Shown here: piece by piece, positions 11,159-22,898 of the stretch
How the letters are laid out: the number at the start of each line of letters is the position of its first letter
Numbering within the stretch: position 1 is the stretch's first letter
Assembly (NCBI GenBank): GCA_963402885.1
Contig: OY727095.1
Location: forward strand, 9,863,001 to 9,927,000
Direction of reading: 5' to 3'
Length of the DNA stretch: 64,000 bases
From: Antedon bifida
Taxonomy: Eukaryota > Echinodermata > Crinoidea > Comatulida > Antedonidae
Notes under the pieces: generated by a model
Database searches by the model: none
Told to the model about the DNA's origin: nothing
The model's input: only the letters and a program-made list of their open reading frames with translations
Made by a program: the position numbers and the translations under genes

Positions 11159-12082
11159 TGAACTGAAGGCAGAGGAGGCGTTCCATAGTCGATTAGCCTC
11201 GAAGAAGAAGAGTGCGCGAAGGCAATCACGTGAATTGACCTAGAATCCTAGGCCTAGAATCGTATCGCAGTTGTAATCACTTGTTGCTATACGCTTAGGT
11301 GCACAATAAATTTAACTGATGAATTATTCATGTTTATTCTGTGACGTTTCATGAGGGGTCACCAACTTATGTACGAAAAAAAAATCGCGACCGGGGCGGA
11401 CCCTCTGGGACTCACCTGTACTCCAACTCCTATTTCTTAACTTTATATCGTCTTTTGAGAAAAATCAATAACTTTAAAAACATGCAATAACGGTATACAA
11501 CGTTGCAACAATAGCATTAGCATTATATATCTACTGTATTTATGTTTAAGTGCATAGTAATAATTAACAAATCAATTAATTTTACCAATTTGTTCCTAAT
11601 TAGCGTTGGAAGACAATCAGCAGACCTACAGCTAATTGGGGACCAGCGATTTAGGCTAACCGAACACAGGCCTGGCAAATGCACACATACCACAATACTA
11701 CTATGGGAGGCAAGGAGTTCGTTGATGATGTTTACTAAATGTATAAATGTTAATTTAACATTGCAGTTTATGATGTGTTAATGATAATAATGTAGTTTCA
11801 AATACTACTTATTAGGTTATGAAATCGTATTTTAATTAACCAGAATTCGTTATTCAGTCGTTGCAACCATGTAAATCAATTTCGACTACATTACGACGAA
11901 ACATCAGGCGAGTCCAGAAGTCAAATATAGATAACATAAAGTAGTTAAGTTACTTTAGCGCTTACCTGCAATCCACTTGATCCTCCCCTGCAACACTCTA
12001 AATAAATTATAGTGATCAAATACATTTATCATCAAACTTTATCTGTAGGCCTATGTGAACAGAAATACAGAAGCAAATCGTT

Positions 12083-12262
12083 TAACAATCCTTCGGTTGA
12101 CAATCCTTCGGTTGACAATCCTTCGTTTGACAGTCCTTCGGTTGACAATCCTCCTATTGACAATCCTTTGGTTGACAATCCTTTGGTTGATAATCCTCTG
12201 GTTGACAATCCTTTGGTTGACAATCCTTTGGTTGACAATCCTTTGTTTGACAATCCTTTAAC
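12083..12262. repeat. 15-bp minisatellite, about 12 units
   Basis: GGTTGACAATCCTTC/T units repeat head to tail. Open frames reading DNPSV or LSTKG repeats on either strand are by-products of the 15-bp period. It lies 3' of SLC6 copy 1. Confidence 0.9.
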
Positions 12263-13642
12263 AATAATGGAACTTGATTGGTAAAAATGTATTCCCCACC
12301 TTTCTATGCATTAAGAAATATAAAGCAGTCTTCGACTACCAAAATGTCCTGTATTGCAGTGTGTTAGAAATTTAGCAACCAAAACATAATTTAAGTAGTA
12401 TAGTTGATCTTCAATCATTGCTTATATGACAACTTTTAATGACATAATAGATGAACATTTTTTTAGAGAATTGATGTTCTGTATATATTGGTATTTCATT
12501 TTTCTATTTGGTGGTTTTCTTGTTTTCTAATAAAAAAGTCATTTTTGGACAAAAAACTTTGTTTTCTTTTTCTTTATCAGTAAAAGTTATATCACTTACA
12601 AGTAGTATTTCTGCCAATATAAATTTTAATAATAGACAAAATGATGTTTCAGTTTCGATTTATTTGCCATATTATGATAATAATAATAACAAACAGCAAA
12701 AATATGTACATAATATGAAAGGATGACCAAATAGAGCAAATCTTGTACCTTAAAAAATATAAATAAATACACATTCAAATTACACGTTACACACGAAATT
12801 TGCGCAGCACTAGACAAGATAACTAAACAAACATGTTGGCAAAATACAAAAAAAAAACAATATATAAAGACATATTTCAATCAGACTTTTATTGATAAGT
12901 TAAAAGAGTTACTTTTATACAACTTTTTAAATATTTTATTAATAGATGATGGATTTCAAATAGAGGCATCAATACTGTTCCATATGATCGGACCATGCCC
13001 TCTGATAGTAGCAAGGTTGACGAAAAAAATAGGGATATTAAAAAAATAAATATTATTGCATAACGTTTTATTATAAGTGTAACGATTTACCTATCTCTCC
13101 AAACCGTACCTTACGAAAACCCTAAACTTTCAAAGAGGTGGGCGGCTTAATTGACTAATAAAATACGGCGTGATATTGGGCCACCATTGTAAAATAATTA
13201 TTCTTTAAACTAGTTAATTGCATGATAGCTGTTAACACACAATATCAATGACATCATAATTTATAAAAAGTTCAATTCAAAAGAAATTTCAAAGACCGAT
13301 ACAATTTCAGAATAGTTTGTTTAATCTCCGGAACGCTGTCTCTTCGGAACGTGTGTCTTAATTGAAATCACAAAATGAATTATCAAATGAAAATATCGTC
13401 GAACAATTCTTATAGAAGCATTGAATATGACTATTGAATTGCATCCTGTTCTTTCAGCATAAATAATACAATGTCGAATAATAGTGAAACGTAGAAATAA
13501 TAATAAATATAGCCTAAGAACCAACATTTCATAGAGGTGAATCACTATTATGTCACATGATCACCCAGTCTAGTTTGTAGAGTGGTTTGGGCACACCCAT
13601 CCAAGCGGTTGCTGCTACATCTTGCGATTCTACCTGCTTTGG
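12263..13642. other. Intergenic spacer between the SLC6 copies
   Basis: AT-rich with T and A runs. I see no exon, clear repeat family or RNA gene. It should hold the 3' end of copy 1 transcripts and upstream control of copy 2. Confidence 0.6.
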
Positions 13643-13691
13643 TTGCAAAAAAATATAAAAAGGTGGAAGCATATATAAAGGAGTTGCAAAT
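13643..13691 (+). promoter_or_regulatory. TATA-like elements just upstream of the SLC6 copy 2 start
   Basis: Two TATA-type motifs, AATATAAAAAGG at about 13651 and ATATATAAAGG at about 13671, precede the proposed ATG (13692) by 41 and 21 bp. The first is spaced for a start site around 13680, giving a very short leader. Upstream exons cannot be excluded. Confidence 0.35.
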
Positions 13692-16600
13692 ATGGCGGTA
13701 AGTGGACGTAAGGTAACCTTTTCTGATATTCGATATACAATACTGTATAGATTTACATAATATTACGATATAAAGATGGTAACACCACCTCTCTTGTAAA
13801 ATGTATCATGTATGAACAAATATTGAAAATTGTATGTCATCATTACGCAAAATATTATGTTTGGTGGAGAAGTGCAAGGGATTTCATGACGCTTCTCATT
13901 GTTTTTTAAAGCTTAGATTGGGGTAATAGGCCTACTCATTACCCATGTGTCACTTGGGTATAAATGTTTAGGTAAAATTAAACAGGTGCCGATTAATGCA
14001 AATTCCCATACGATTGGACCAATCAAGGCGTGAGAAATGAGAAAGCTTTACTTGGTGTGCGAGTCGAGGAGTTGGAGATTTTGTTAACACACTGTTGAGA
14101 CCGAAAAGAACTGCAATTTGTTCAAGGTGTCGAGGCTTAATTCACTCTGACGGTGGGAATTATAATACTTAAATGCTATGGCATAGGCCTACGATGAGAG
14201 AGACCACCTAATGAACACTGCAATACCAAACTGTAGAATACCACCGGTGTAAGCATGATATGATTCTCCCGTGACATTAGAAAAGAAAGGAGGTTAAGAA
14301 AATGAATAAATAATAGAGCCTAGTTTTAGCATTTATTGTTATTTGTCTATGTTTGTTCTTATTTATTCCATTTTGTTTAAATCTTAAAATGAGATAAATT
14401 GATAAATTGATTATATTATTTTAAATCAAATGACAGAGATGCAAACTTCCACTAAAAAGTTGATAAACATGAAATAATAAAAATGACAAATCTTATCAAG
14501 ATTATCAAACTGATGACCACTCTTTTAGTTATCACTGTTTCATTGACCACTAATTTTGGTTCCAGAAAGATCAAGTAAGTTTAACCGATAGTGCTGACGA
14601 GAATCCAGCCCGAGGAAACTGGTCCCAAAAACGACACTTTGTTTTGTCCACCCTCGGATATGCTGTCGGTCTTGGAAATGTGTGGAAGTTTCCGTACCTG
14701 GCTTATTCTAACGGAGGTGGTAAGTGGAAAAAACAAGATAATACGTCATCGAGTTTTATATAAATTGACCGTTATGAATAGTCGACAAAGTCCAGCTTAT
14801 ACGCATGCGTATATTAGTTTTTTGTATAAAGTAAGTACGGTTGTCCCATGCTAATATTTTGCATTATGCACTCTGTGATAAATTCAGCTGAAAACTGACG
14901 GAAGGCGTCATAATCAGACCTTTATAATATGGCATCAGTCTATATTCTATGGGTATGGAGTAGTTTCTGAAATATTTAAAAATATATGTTAATAATGTCT
15001 AACTTGGCAAAACAAAAGTAATTTAAATGTATGGTTCAATAATATATATTGTTTTTTCTTACTATATTAGGCGCATTCCTTGTACCGTATGCTTTTATGT
15101 TGTTCTTTGCTGGAATGCCAATTTTTTTTTTCGAAGTCTGTCTCGGTCAGTACAGTAGCCAAGGTCCAATCACTGTTTGGAGAGCCTCTCCCATGTTTAG
15201 AGGTTGGTTGTGATCAATTAATATATCAAAATCTGAACTCAGTCCCAAATTGGCTGATACTACAGTAGACCGCATTTACTTCCTTGAGCGGTAACATACT
15301 TGGAAACATTATTCTTTTCTATGTACAGGTATTGGCTTCGGCATGGTTATAGTATTAGCCTTTGTTGGTGTGTATTACAATGTGATCATCTGTTACGCAA
15401 TATATTACATGTTTGCCTCATTCACATCAAATCTACCTTGGGAGCACTGCGATCACGATTTCAACACCGTAAATTGTTTCCTGAAGTACGAGCAGTGTTT
15501 AAGTCAACCTGGTAAAATCATGATAGAAACAACGTGTCAAAATATCACAGAGCTCGGTTTGACGAATTCCGAACTGGGAGAGATCAACGTAGTTTATGCA
15601 AACGGCACCTGGAATACGTCAAATTATATTGATACGTATGCAGACTACAGAAAGAGACCGACTGAAGAATATTGGAAGTAAGTTTTGGGCAACTAATCTC
15701 ATTCCATTTTTGCTACAGACGGCACTCGTATGGCCTGTTTTTTCCTGTAGCATATTTTCAATGTAGGCCTATTTGAGAAATAAAATGTTGCGTCGTTGGC
15801 TCGTTAACTTTTGTTTTTTTTTTCAGACGTGGTGTATTGCAAAAATCCGTTTCAATGAACGAAACTGGTGGACTTATCTGGGAACTTGTTCTTTGTCTTT
15901 TCTTGGCATGGGTTCTAGTCTTTTTCAGTCTTGTAAAAGGAGTAAAATCTTTGGGAAAGGTAAGACTTCAGTTAATTTAAGTTAATCAAATATTGCGAAG
16001 AGGTTTGGATGGTGAATAGACACTATAATAAAGTAAGTGTTGCTGTTACACTATGCCGTTAAAAAAACAAAAATAATTTAATCCAGATATTTCATTTCTT
16101 TAACGTTTTAAGCTGTTTTTATATTTTTTCTGACGCTTAAGATTCAGTTTCGTATGTAACCGTTAATATTACTCACTGGAGAGTTAAACGTATGGAATTT
16201 CTGAATCTTTACACTTTCCTTGATTAGACTTATTATCCAGACGATTTTAAATATTAGATTGATCATGGAGTTATTGATATAATATTGTGTGTTTTGATAG
16301 GTTGTCTATTTCACAGCTTTATTCCCATATGCTGTGTTGCTCGCTCTTTTTGTTCGTGGTGTGACACTCGACGGCGCCGGTGAGGGAATTGATTTCTTCA
16401 TTAAGCCTAAATGGGAAGATATTACAACTCCACAGGTAAAGCTTCGTAACGCAAACTACACAACGTAAGAAAATGCCCTTCTAATAATAGTTTGCCTCCG
16501 CCTGCGTGAAGTCAAACCTGCGATGTTGCAGCACTGTTTGGTCGTCGGTTCTCACTTGTGATTACGCCACAGCGTTGCGTCCTAGTGGGAACCACGCTTT

Positions 16601-19600
16601 AGTAAAATACACTTTTATCTTCAATATGTAAATGCATACAGTTATAATGAGTTATCAAATCTGTCACGTTATTCGGATCGCAGCGAGTCTTATACCCATA
16701 CGTCGCTCCCAACCTACCTAAAAATTATTAATACTCAAAATATAAGCATGACAAATTAATTAAATAAACATAGAAAATCATTAAATATCTTTATGAATAA
16801 TTTACAATTTATACAAAATTGACAGAAAATAGAATTTTGATATAGCAGCACTGATGATCAATCCCTAATAATGTTAAGTTCTTATATGTGATTCGATATA
16901 TTCTATGTACCATGATTGTAACTTAACAACAGCTTGGTATCTTTATTATTATTTTGACGATTTCATAGTTAACTGTTTGGGGCAGCCTAATTTAGCTTGA
17001 AATACAAATATCCTGATTCGTAACGTAATATTCTTATGCGGCTTCCCCATTTGTTTTCAATGCATACTAGTTTTTGTTATTCACAAAATCACATAATCCA
17101 TCCAGTTTGGAGTTGTTTGCTTTCTATTGTCTCGACGTTTGCTCTGCCCTCCTTTGACTTAAACTTCTTGGAATTTATTTGCCCACCAGCCACACATCTC
17201 TCTCATATATATTATGATGTTTATTGTAACCTAATTATATTATTAATCAAGTGTGAAAATCAATAATAAAAAAACAAAAAACAACCATGAAATCCATTAT
17301 GGAAAAATTCGAAAATCATGAAAGTAGCCGTATTCACCACCAACCACACTAGAGAATGTTTTGTTTATTTAATCTATTGACATTTTTTTGTATTTTGTAG
17401 GTATGGCTTAAGGCAGCTACACAGATCTTCTTCTCTCTCAGTGCTGCTTCGGGCGGATTGGTCACACTTTCTTCATACAATCGCTTTCACAACAATGGTT
17501 ATTTGTGAGTAGGCCTACAGTTGAAAAATAATAATATATATTCGACATATCTTCTTTCATCATTCACCTATTATAGCAAAACTCCTGAGTTTACATACAC
17601 CGAACATTCAAACACATCGAACAAACGTGTTGTGTGAGTTTTTCTAGACAATGTGAAAGTGGTACTATATAAGTAGTTTTTAAATTACTTCTCATTATAA
17701 TACCTTTAAAGCTCAGGTACAGGCATGAATTTTAAATATAATATTTGGTTACTTGTACATAAATCAAATATTTGTAACAGAAATCAAGACGAAAAAACAT
17801 GAATTTCCCTTAATATGGCCAAATACAAAATTTGGCAAAATTCTTCCATAAAAACCAGGAAGACTTTTTTTCAGTAGTTAGGTAGTTAACCTAATGTAAT
17901 AACATGTCTGGTGACTCCCTAGAAGGTGAAAAAAGATGGTGGATATACGGTGGATAATTTTTGCTATAGCATGAAAATAAAAAGCTGAAGTTGAATAAAA
18001 ATACCAGAAATGTAATATTCAAGTTATATTACCTATATTTAGTTATCTGATAAAATTTTTTACCACACCGTTTATTTTTCATAGCTTTTTAAAATGCCTC
18101 TCTATTTACAAAATTTATGCACAAAAGAATAGAGATTTTACTGTGTAATTTGAACTATCCCCCCACTGATAAGAAAGTGCTTATTTTCAACAAGCTTGTG
18201 TAACACAAATAAAATCCCAAAAATTATGAAACATAGGGGAAACTATAGATCGATAATTATTGGAATGTATGATCAATAGAAATTTTTTGCCCGCACCTGG
18301 CCTTTAAAACAAAGCGAAAACAATTCCTAATCATTTCACAGCCTAACATTATATATTGTTGCATTGTGAATAAGTGAACGATATAAATAACGCTAGATTG
18401 TTCCAAACAGCCGAGGACGGTAAAATGAAACTCTAGATTTACCATGAAGAGTACACATTTTTACTACTATTCGTGGAACGGTGTTGTTTAAATAGGCCTA
18501 AGAAGTAAATTGTTTAGCTTTAACTATTTTAAGGCGGAAAATTCATGAAATGTTAGTTGATATAATCATTTATATTGAGGGGTGCTGTGCTGCAAATTAC
18601 TGAAAAATGACAATGATGTAGATCTCAATGTTAAATAAACAAATATGCTTTATTCCAGTGATTCAGTCTTTATTTCGATCGCAAACTGTGCCACTAGTGT
18701 ATTTGCTGGTTTCGCAATTTTCTCCGTACTTGGACACATTGCTAAAGAACAGGGCAAAGCAGTTCCAGATGTTGTTGAATCTGGTATGTTGATGGTATAA
18801 ACGTATAATTAATAGATTTCTGGGGGGATTGATTGTTGTCCACAACATGTCACTATATTTCCTATTCTTTATTTTAACACGTTGTATATCACATGTAAAT
18901 CTGCCCATAGAAGCAATTCATTTATACTTTTATTAAAATATGTTCATTTGTGTTTATACCGTAACTAGTATACGATGAAATGAGAACATTAATTCAGCAA
19001 CCTAATCCAAACCTTATTCATCAAGAAATTGTGAAAGTTTAGATTCATAAATACGGTTTAACTGTAATATTTATTTTTCGTAGGATTTGGATTGGCGTTT
19101 GTTGTGTATCCAGAAGGGTTGTCGCTTCTTCCAGGATCTACCTTTTGGGCTATTATATTTTTCTTGATGTTAATTACACTGGGAATTGACAGCCAGGTAA
19201 GACTTTTCACTGGATCAATTGGGATTTAAAATTTTTCTGAGCAACCCCTGAAAAGCAACGTGTAGGCTTTGCTCCTTCTTTTACGATATAAACTATGCCT
19301 AGAATGTTATATTATATACAGTATGTATATAAAATGCAACATTAAATGTGCGCTTTCATCTTAATTTGTATATACAGTATGTTCTTTTTTTGTTGTTCAT
19401 ATCACTATTCAACGATTTTTTAGATGGTGATTATCGAAAGCGTAGTTACAGCTATATGCGACAGTTTCCCATTGCAAAAGAAGAAGAGTTTGGTTACATT
19501 TGTTGTTTGTTTGATTGGTTTTGTCCTTGGTCTAATCTGCGTCACCAGGGCAGGAGCTTACTGGATTTCCCTGATCGATTCTTACGTGCCAAGTATCGGC

Positions 19601-21575
19601 TTGATCATGTTTGGCCTCCTTGAGCTTATTACCATCTCGTGGGTGTATGGCATTAAGAGATTTACAAATGACATAAGATCGATGCTTGGAGATTCCTGCT
19701 TCTACAAATTTCCAATGTTCTTCTGGTGGCAATTGAACTGGACAGTTATTACTCCGTCTCTGCTTCTCGTAAGTATTGGGAACCACTACGCCTTAGAACA
19801 TGGTCATTTACACAGACGAGCGGTAACGGTAAGCGGAAAACCGCGTAGATTGTCCCACGTAGAATCTGTATCCTATCCTGAACGGGAACCGCCCGGCAGC
19901 TCCGCGTTGTGCGTAAATGGTCATTTCTTTGTTATCGCTACCGCTCGTCTGTCTAAACTTTTCAAAACTCGGTTGTCTGAATGAAAAGCCAAAAACAGCA
20001 ATGAAAATAACCTTTATTGGTTCTATATCAATAATTTACACAATAACGAACATTGGGTACTTCCTAAAACTCTCATCCAATGTGAAAATAATGAATGCAG
20101 ATAAATATAAAAAATAATGTATTTTTGTTTCAGTTTGTGTTACTGTACAATTTGATGAACTGGAGTGAGCCAACATACAATCATGAAGTGCATCCAAAAT
20201 GGGCACACGTTACTGGCTGGTTTATTATTGGACTTACTCTTATTTTTATTCCATTGGTTATGATATACGAATTCATAAATGCGAGTGGAAGCTTTTCTGA
20301 GGTGAGTATTTCCAGTATTTCGATATGTAGTACGTCAGTAAGTTATCTTGCTTCTTATATAGATCGTTTTTTTCTCCTCTTCACATGAGTCACGCTTTCC
20401 TCTTCCAATGGTGACTTCTTCTATCCTGTGTGACTTCCTCTATGTCTTGGGTGACTTTTTCTATCCTGGGTGACTTCTTCTATGTCCTGGGTGAGTTCGT
20501 CTATGTCCTGGGTGACTTCCTCTATGTCCTGGGTGACTTCTTCTATGTCCTGGGTGATTTCTTCTATAATTATGTCCTGGGTGATTTCCTCTATGTCCTG
20601 GGTGACTTCTTCTATGTCCTGGGTGACTTCTTCTATGTCCTGGGTGACTTCTTCTATGTCCTGGGTGACTTCTTCTATATGTCCTGGGTGACTTCTTCTA
20701 TGTCCTGTGGGACTTCTACTGTGTCCTGGGTGACTTCTTCTATGTCCTGGGTGACTTCCTCTATGTCCTGGGTGACTTCTCTTCTAAATGTCCTGGGTGA
20801 CTTCTTCTATATGTCCTGGGTGACTTCTTTTATGTCCTGTGTGACTTCCTCTATGTCCTGGGTGACTTCTTCTATGTCCGGGGTGACTTCTTCTAAGTCC
20901 GGGGTGACTTCTTCTATGTCCGGGGTGACTTCTTCTATGTCCTGGGTGACTTCTACTATATGTCCTGGGTGACTTCTTCTATGTCCTGTGTGACTTCTAC
21001 TGTGTCACTTTCGGCTTTCTTTCATGCCTCCTCCTGTTCATTGTTGAACAGTAAAGGATCTACTTCGCATTTTTTCATCCGGGTTGTTGCTCCTCAATTA
21101 CTGTGAAGATTAATTTGTTTTGCATCTACTTCTTGTAAATGTATTGATTATTGAATACTACTACTCTTGGGAAAACTAAACTACAGCTATGCCTATGTTA
21201 CTTTTATATAGACAATTTCAATGCCATGAAGTTTAGATAAAAGTTAGATTAAAAACACAACCGAAAAATTGTCAATTGGCTCTCTATTTTTAACTTTGTT
21301 CTTCCACCTTTTAATTATTTTTCAAGAGTTTTTTCTTTGTAAACCTACAACAAGACAAAAATAATAAAAACATTTTACAATTAATTTTGTTTACTATAAT
21401 TTTAGAAAAGCAATTACACAAAATTTTTTATTTCCGATAGCGTTGGAGGACAATCAGCAGACCTACAGCTAATTGGGGACCAGCAGTGCAGGCTAACCGA
21501 ACACAGGCCTGGAATATGCATACATACTACAATACTACTATGGGAGGCAAGCAGTGCCTTGATGATATTTACTAA
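13692..21575 (+). CDS. SLC6A5-like: Sodium- and chloride-dependent glycine transporter-like SLC6 protein (copy 2, complete)
   Basis: Exons: 13692-13697 (or to 13712), 14566-14719, 15071-15202, 15329-15677, 15827-15959, 16301-16435, 17401-17504, 18659-18783, 19084-19196, 19424-19768, 20134-20301, 21441-21575 (TAA). Phases match throughout and give about 632 residues, normal for SLC6. Helix 1 carries [17 protein letters not shown] (about 33-49), the family's sodium and substrate site. The second outer loop has the cysteine pair C138/C147 and glycosylation sequons at N169, N189 and N193. Helix 3 shows VYYN, helix 8 LIDSY, and the C-terminal exon begins [14 protein letters not shown], the usual juxtamembrane motif. 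By family, it would carry glycine or a related amino acid into cells at the plasma membrane, driven by Na+ and Cl-. One oddity: the tryptophan of the helix-6 AAWGGL motif is serine (S320). The first exon is tiny; ATG plus one codon before GTAAGT is the weakest part of the model. Confidence 0.88.
19803..19965. mobile_element. MITE in SLC6 copy 2 intron, same family as 37088-37248
   Basis: TTTACACAGACGAGCGGTAA and CGGTAAGCGGAAAACCGC on the left, with an inverted GCTACCGCTCGTCTGT on the right. The matching intron of copy 1 (about 7350-7440) lacks it although the flanks align (TCTCGG(A/T)TGTCTGAA on the right). Confidence 0.7.
20408..21007. repeat. 21-bp minisatellite, about 28 units, in the last intron of SLC6 copy 2
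   Basis: The unit is GACTTCTTCTATGTCCTGGGT with small variants (CCGGGG near the 3' end). It starts shortly after the donor at 20302 and fills half the 1.14-kb intron. Open frames reading VLGDFFY or MSWVTSS repeats are artefacts of the period. Confidence 0.92.
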
Positions 21576-22898
21576 CGTAACGTTAATTTTAATGTACAGT
21601 GTAACATACTAGTGGGTCATGACATTTGTTATCAAAATCTTATCTGTTTAAATTTTTTTTCAAATGGCCAAATAAGAGTTAAGGTTGCGAAGAATATTTA
21701 GGTTAGTGTGTCTTAAGCCCGATCAACCTAAAATTAAAGAAAATCTAGGGTTTGGTTTTTGTAGATAAACAGTGCTTATCTATTGAAGTTACCATCAAAT
21801 ATGTTAATATCTTAGCTTACTTGGTAATCCGTTATTTTGTTGTGTTACATGTTTAATAGTTAAAATAAAATTTGGAAAAAAGTGAATTTATATTGACATT
21901 TTTTTATATGTTGCTTCTTTTTTTTCTCGAATGAAAACAAAAATGGAATTTTTAACAAAAAAATTGATTTAACAAAAAAAATCTTTTTAACATTTTGTAT
22001 TTATTATACTGTATTCATTAATAATAATAGAGATATTAAGAGTGGGTTTTACCAGATTCTAAAGTAATGTTACACATCTTTTTTAACCTGTTAAACTGGA
22101 TTGTTACTAGTAGACCAGGAAATAATGTGGTACACCTACGTAGTTGGTACAGTTCAGCAATTGTTTTGATAACACTATTTGCTATTCATTTTAAGATTTT
22201 AAGTGTAAAATATCATATTATATTACAACATTTTCAATAAAGGTTCAACAGAATTATTCATTTATTATCAGATAACATATATGCTTATATATACCAAAAT
22301 TAAACAGTTTGCACCATTTTTTTGCTGTAAATTAATTGATTTAATAGGACAAAAACATTGGAAAACATTTCCACCCTTAATATGAATTTATATATTTTTT
22401 TCAGTCCGTAGAATTCATAAAACTTGTGAATTGTTATGTAACCGTTTGTATCTATATAATGTGTATTTTTGTAAACATTTTGTATGTGCCGAACCTCTCA
22501 ACTGATTTGCAAGTAATAGGTGTCAACTGAGTTCTGATTGGTCCATTTGACCAGTGATGTTGTTTAGTGATCCAAGCGTTGTGAATTTTTGTTCCATCTT
22601 CACTCACCAACATCATTAATTGTGCACAATGCTTTCCTCACCATTGCTTATATGGGTTTTTTTTGGTAAGCTATCTTGATGATAGGAGTAGTCTTACGGC
22701 AGTTGTCCTGACCAATCACAATGTTGACGTCTGTTCTCTAACTGCAAGGTCAACTACTACAATATTAATATAATTGATTCATCTTTCAAGGCATCTTTAA
22801 CATAGCAGCAGTATGTTTGCTCTCTATAGCAGATTAGAGTACATCATTGCATCTGAGTCCTCACTAGTTTTCTTTTTCATAGAACATAGGCTTAATAT
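21576..22898. other. Convergent 3' region between SLC6 copy 2 and TMEM141
   Basis: AT-rich, no exon seen. Possible plus-strand polyadenylation signals are AATAAA near 21863 and 22236; a minus-strand AATAAA (plus TTTATT) lies near 22259. The 3' untranslated regions of both genes probably end here. Confidence 0.5.

Larger units (their letters stand above)
9769..11388. mobile_element. 1.62-kb foldback transposon with long inverted arms and a 9-bp target repeat
   Basis: The ends GCGATTTTTTTTTCGTACAT (left) and their inverse (right) match over about 160 bp with few changes (left 9769-9930, right 11230-11388). Direct copies of GACCGGGGC flank it at 9760-9768 and 11389-11397; end sequences make 7, 9 or 11 bp possible. 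A second inverted block, with ATGGAACGCCTCCTCTRCCT followed by a 21-bp minisatellite, lies at 10386-10757 (left) and 11036-11200 inverted (right). A third, TTTATTAGACGGCTGTAAAA, is at about 10814 and about 11034. The central spacer is about 125 bp. No transposase frame is seen. A 9-bp repeat fits Mutator-like or foldback elements. Confidence 0.85.
163..11738 (+). pseudogene. SLC6A5-like: Decaying 3' part of a glycine-transporter-like SLC6 gene (copy 1)
   Basis: Exons read 163-266, 762-886, 1175-1287, 7018-7347, 7603-7716 and 11604-11654, all with GT-AG borders and matching phase; they correspond to exons 7-12 of the intact copy at 13692-21575. The first exon holds the transmembrane helix 6 stretch SLSAAWGGL of Na+/Cl- dependent glycine transporters. 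Damage is visible: the exon at 7018 lacks the 7 residues YKFPMFF present in copy 2 (21 bases lost between short TTC repeats); the exon at 7603 is 114 rather than 168 bases because 24 and 30 bases are gone, removing most of helix 12; the last exon has TAG at 11652-11654, 28 codons before the ancestral TAA at 11736-11738. The intron 1288-7017 has grown to 5.7 kb, against 227 bp in copy 2, and 7717-11603 to 3.9 kb. Upstream exons lie outside the window. All deletions are in frame, so a truncated product cannot be excluded, but loss of transport function is likely. Confidence 0.85.

Noticed and set aside
12012..12284. 90-codon open frame with DNPLV repeats
   Set aside because: It comes from the 15-bp minisatellite and is open in two frames and on both strands.
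20430..20972. 180-codon open frame with VLGDFFY repeats
   Set aside because: It is the 21-bp minisatellite inside an SLC6 intron.
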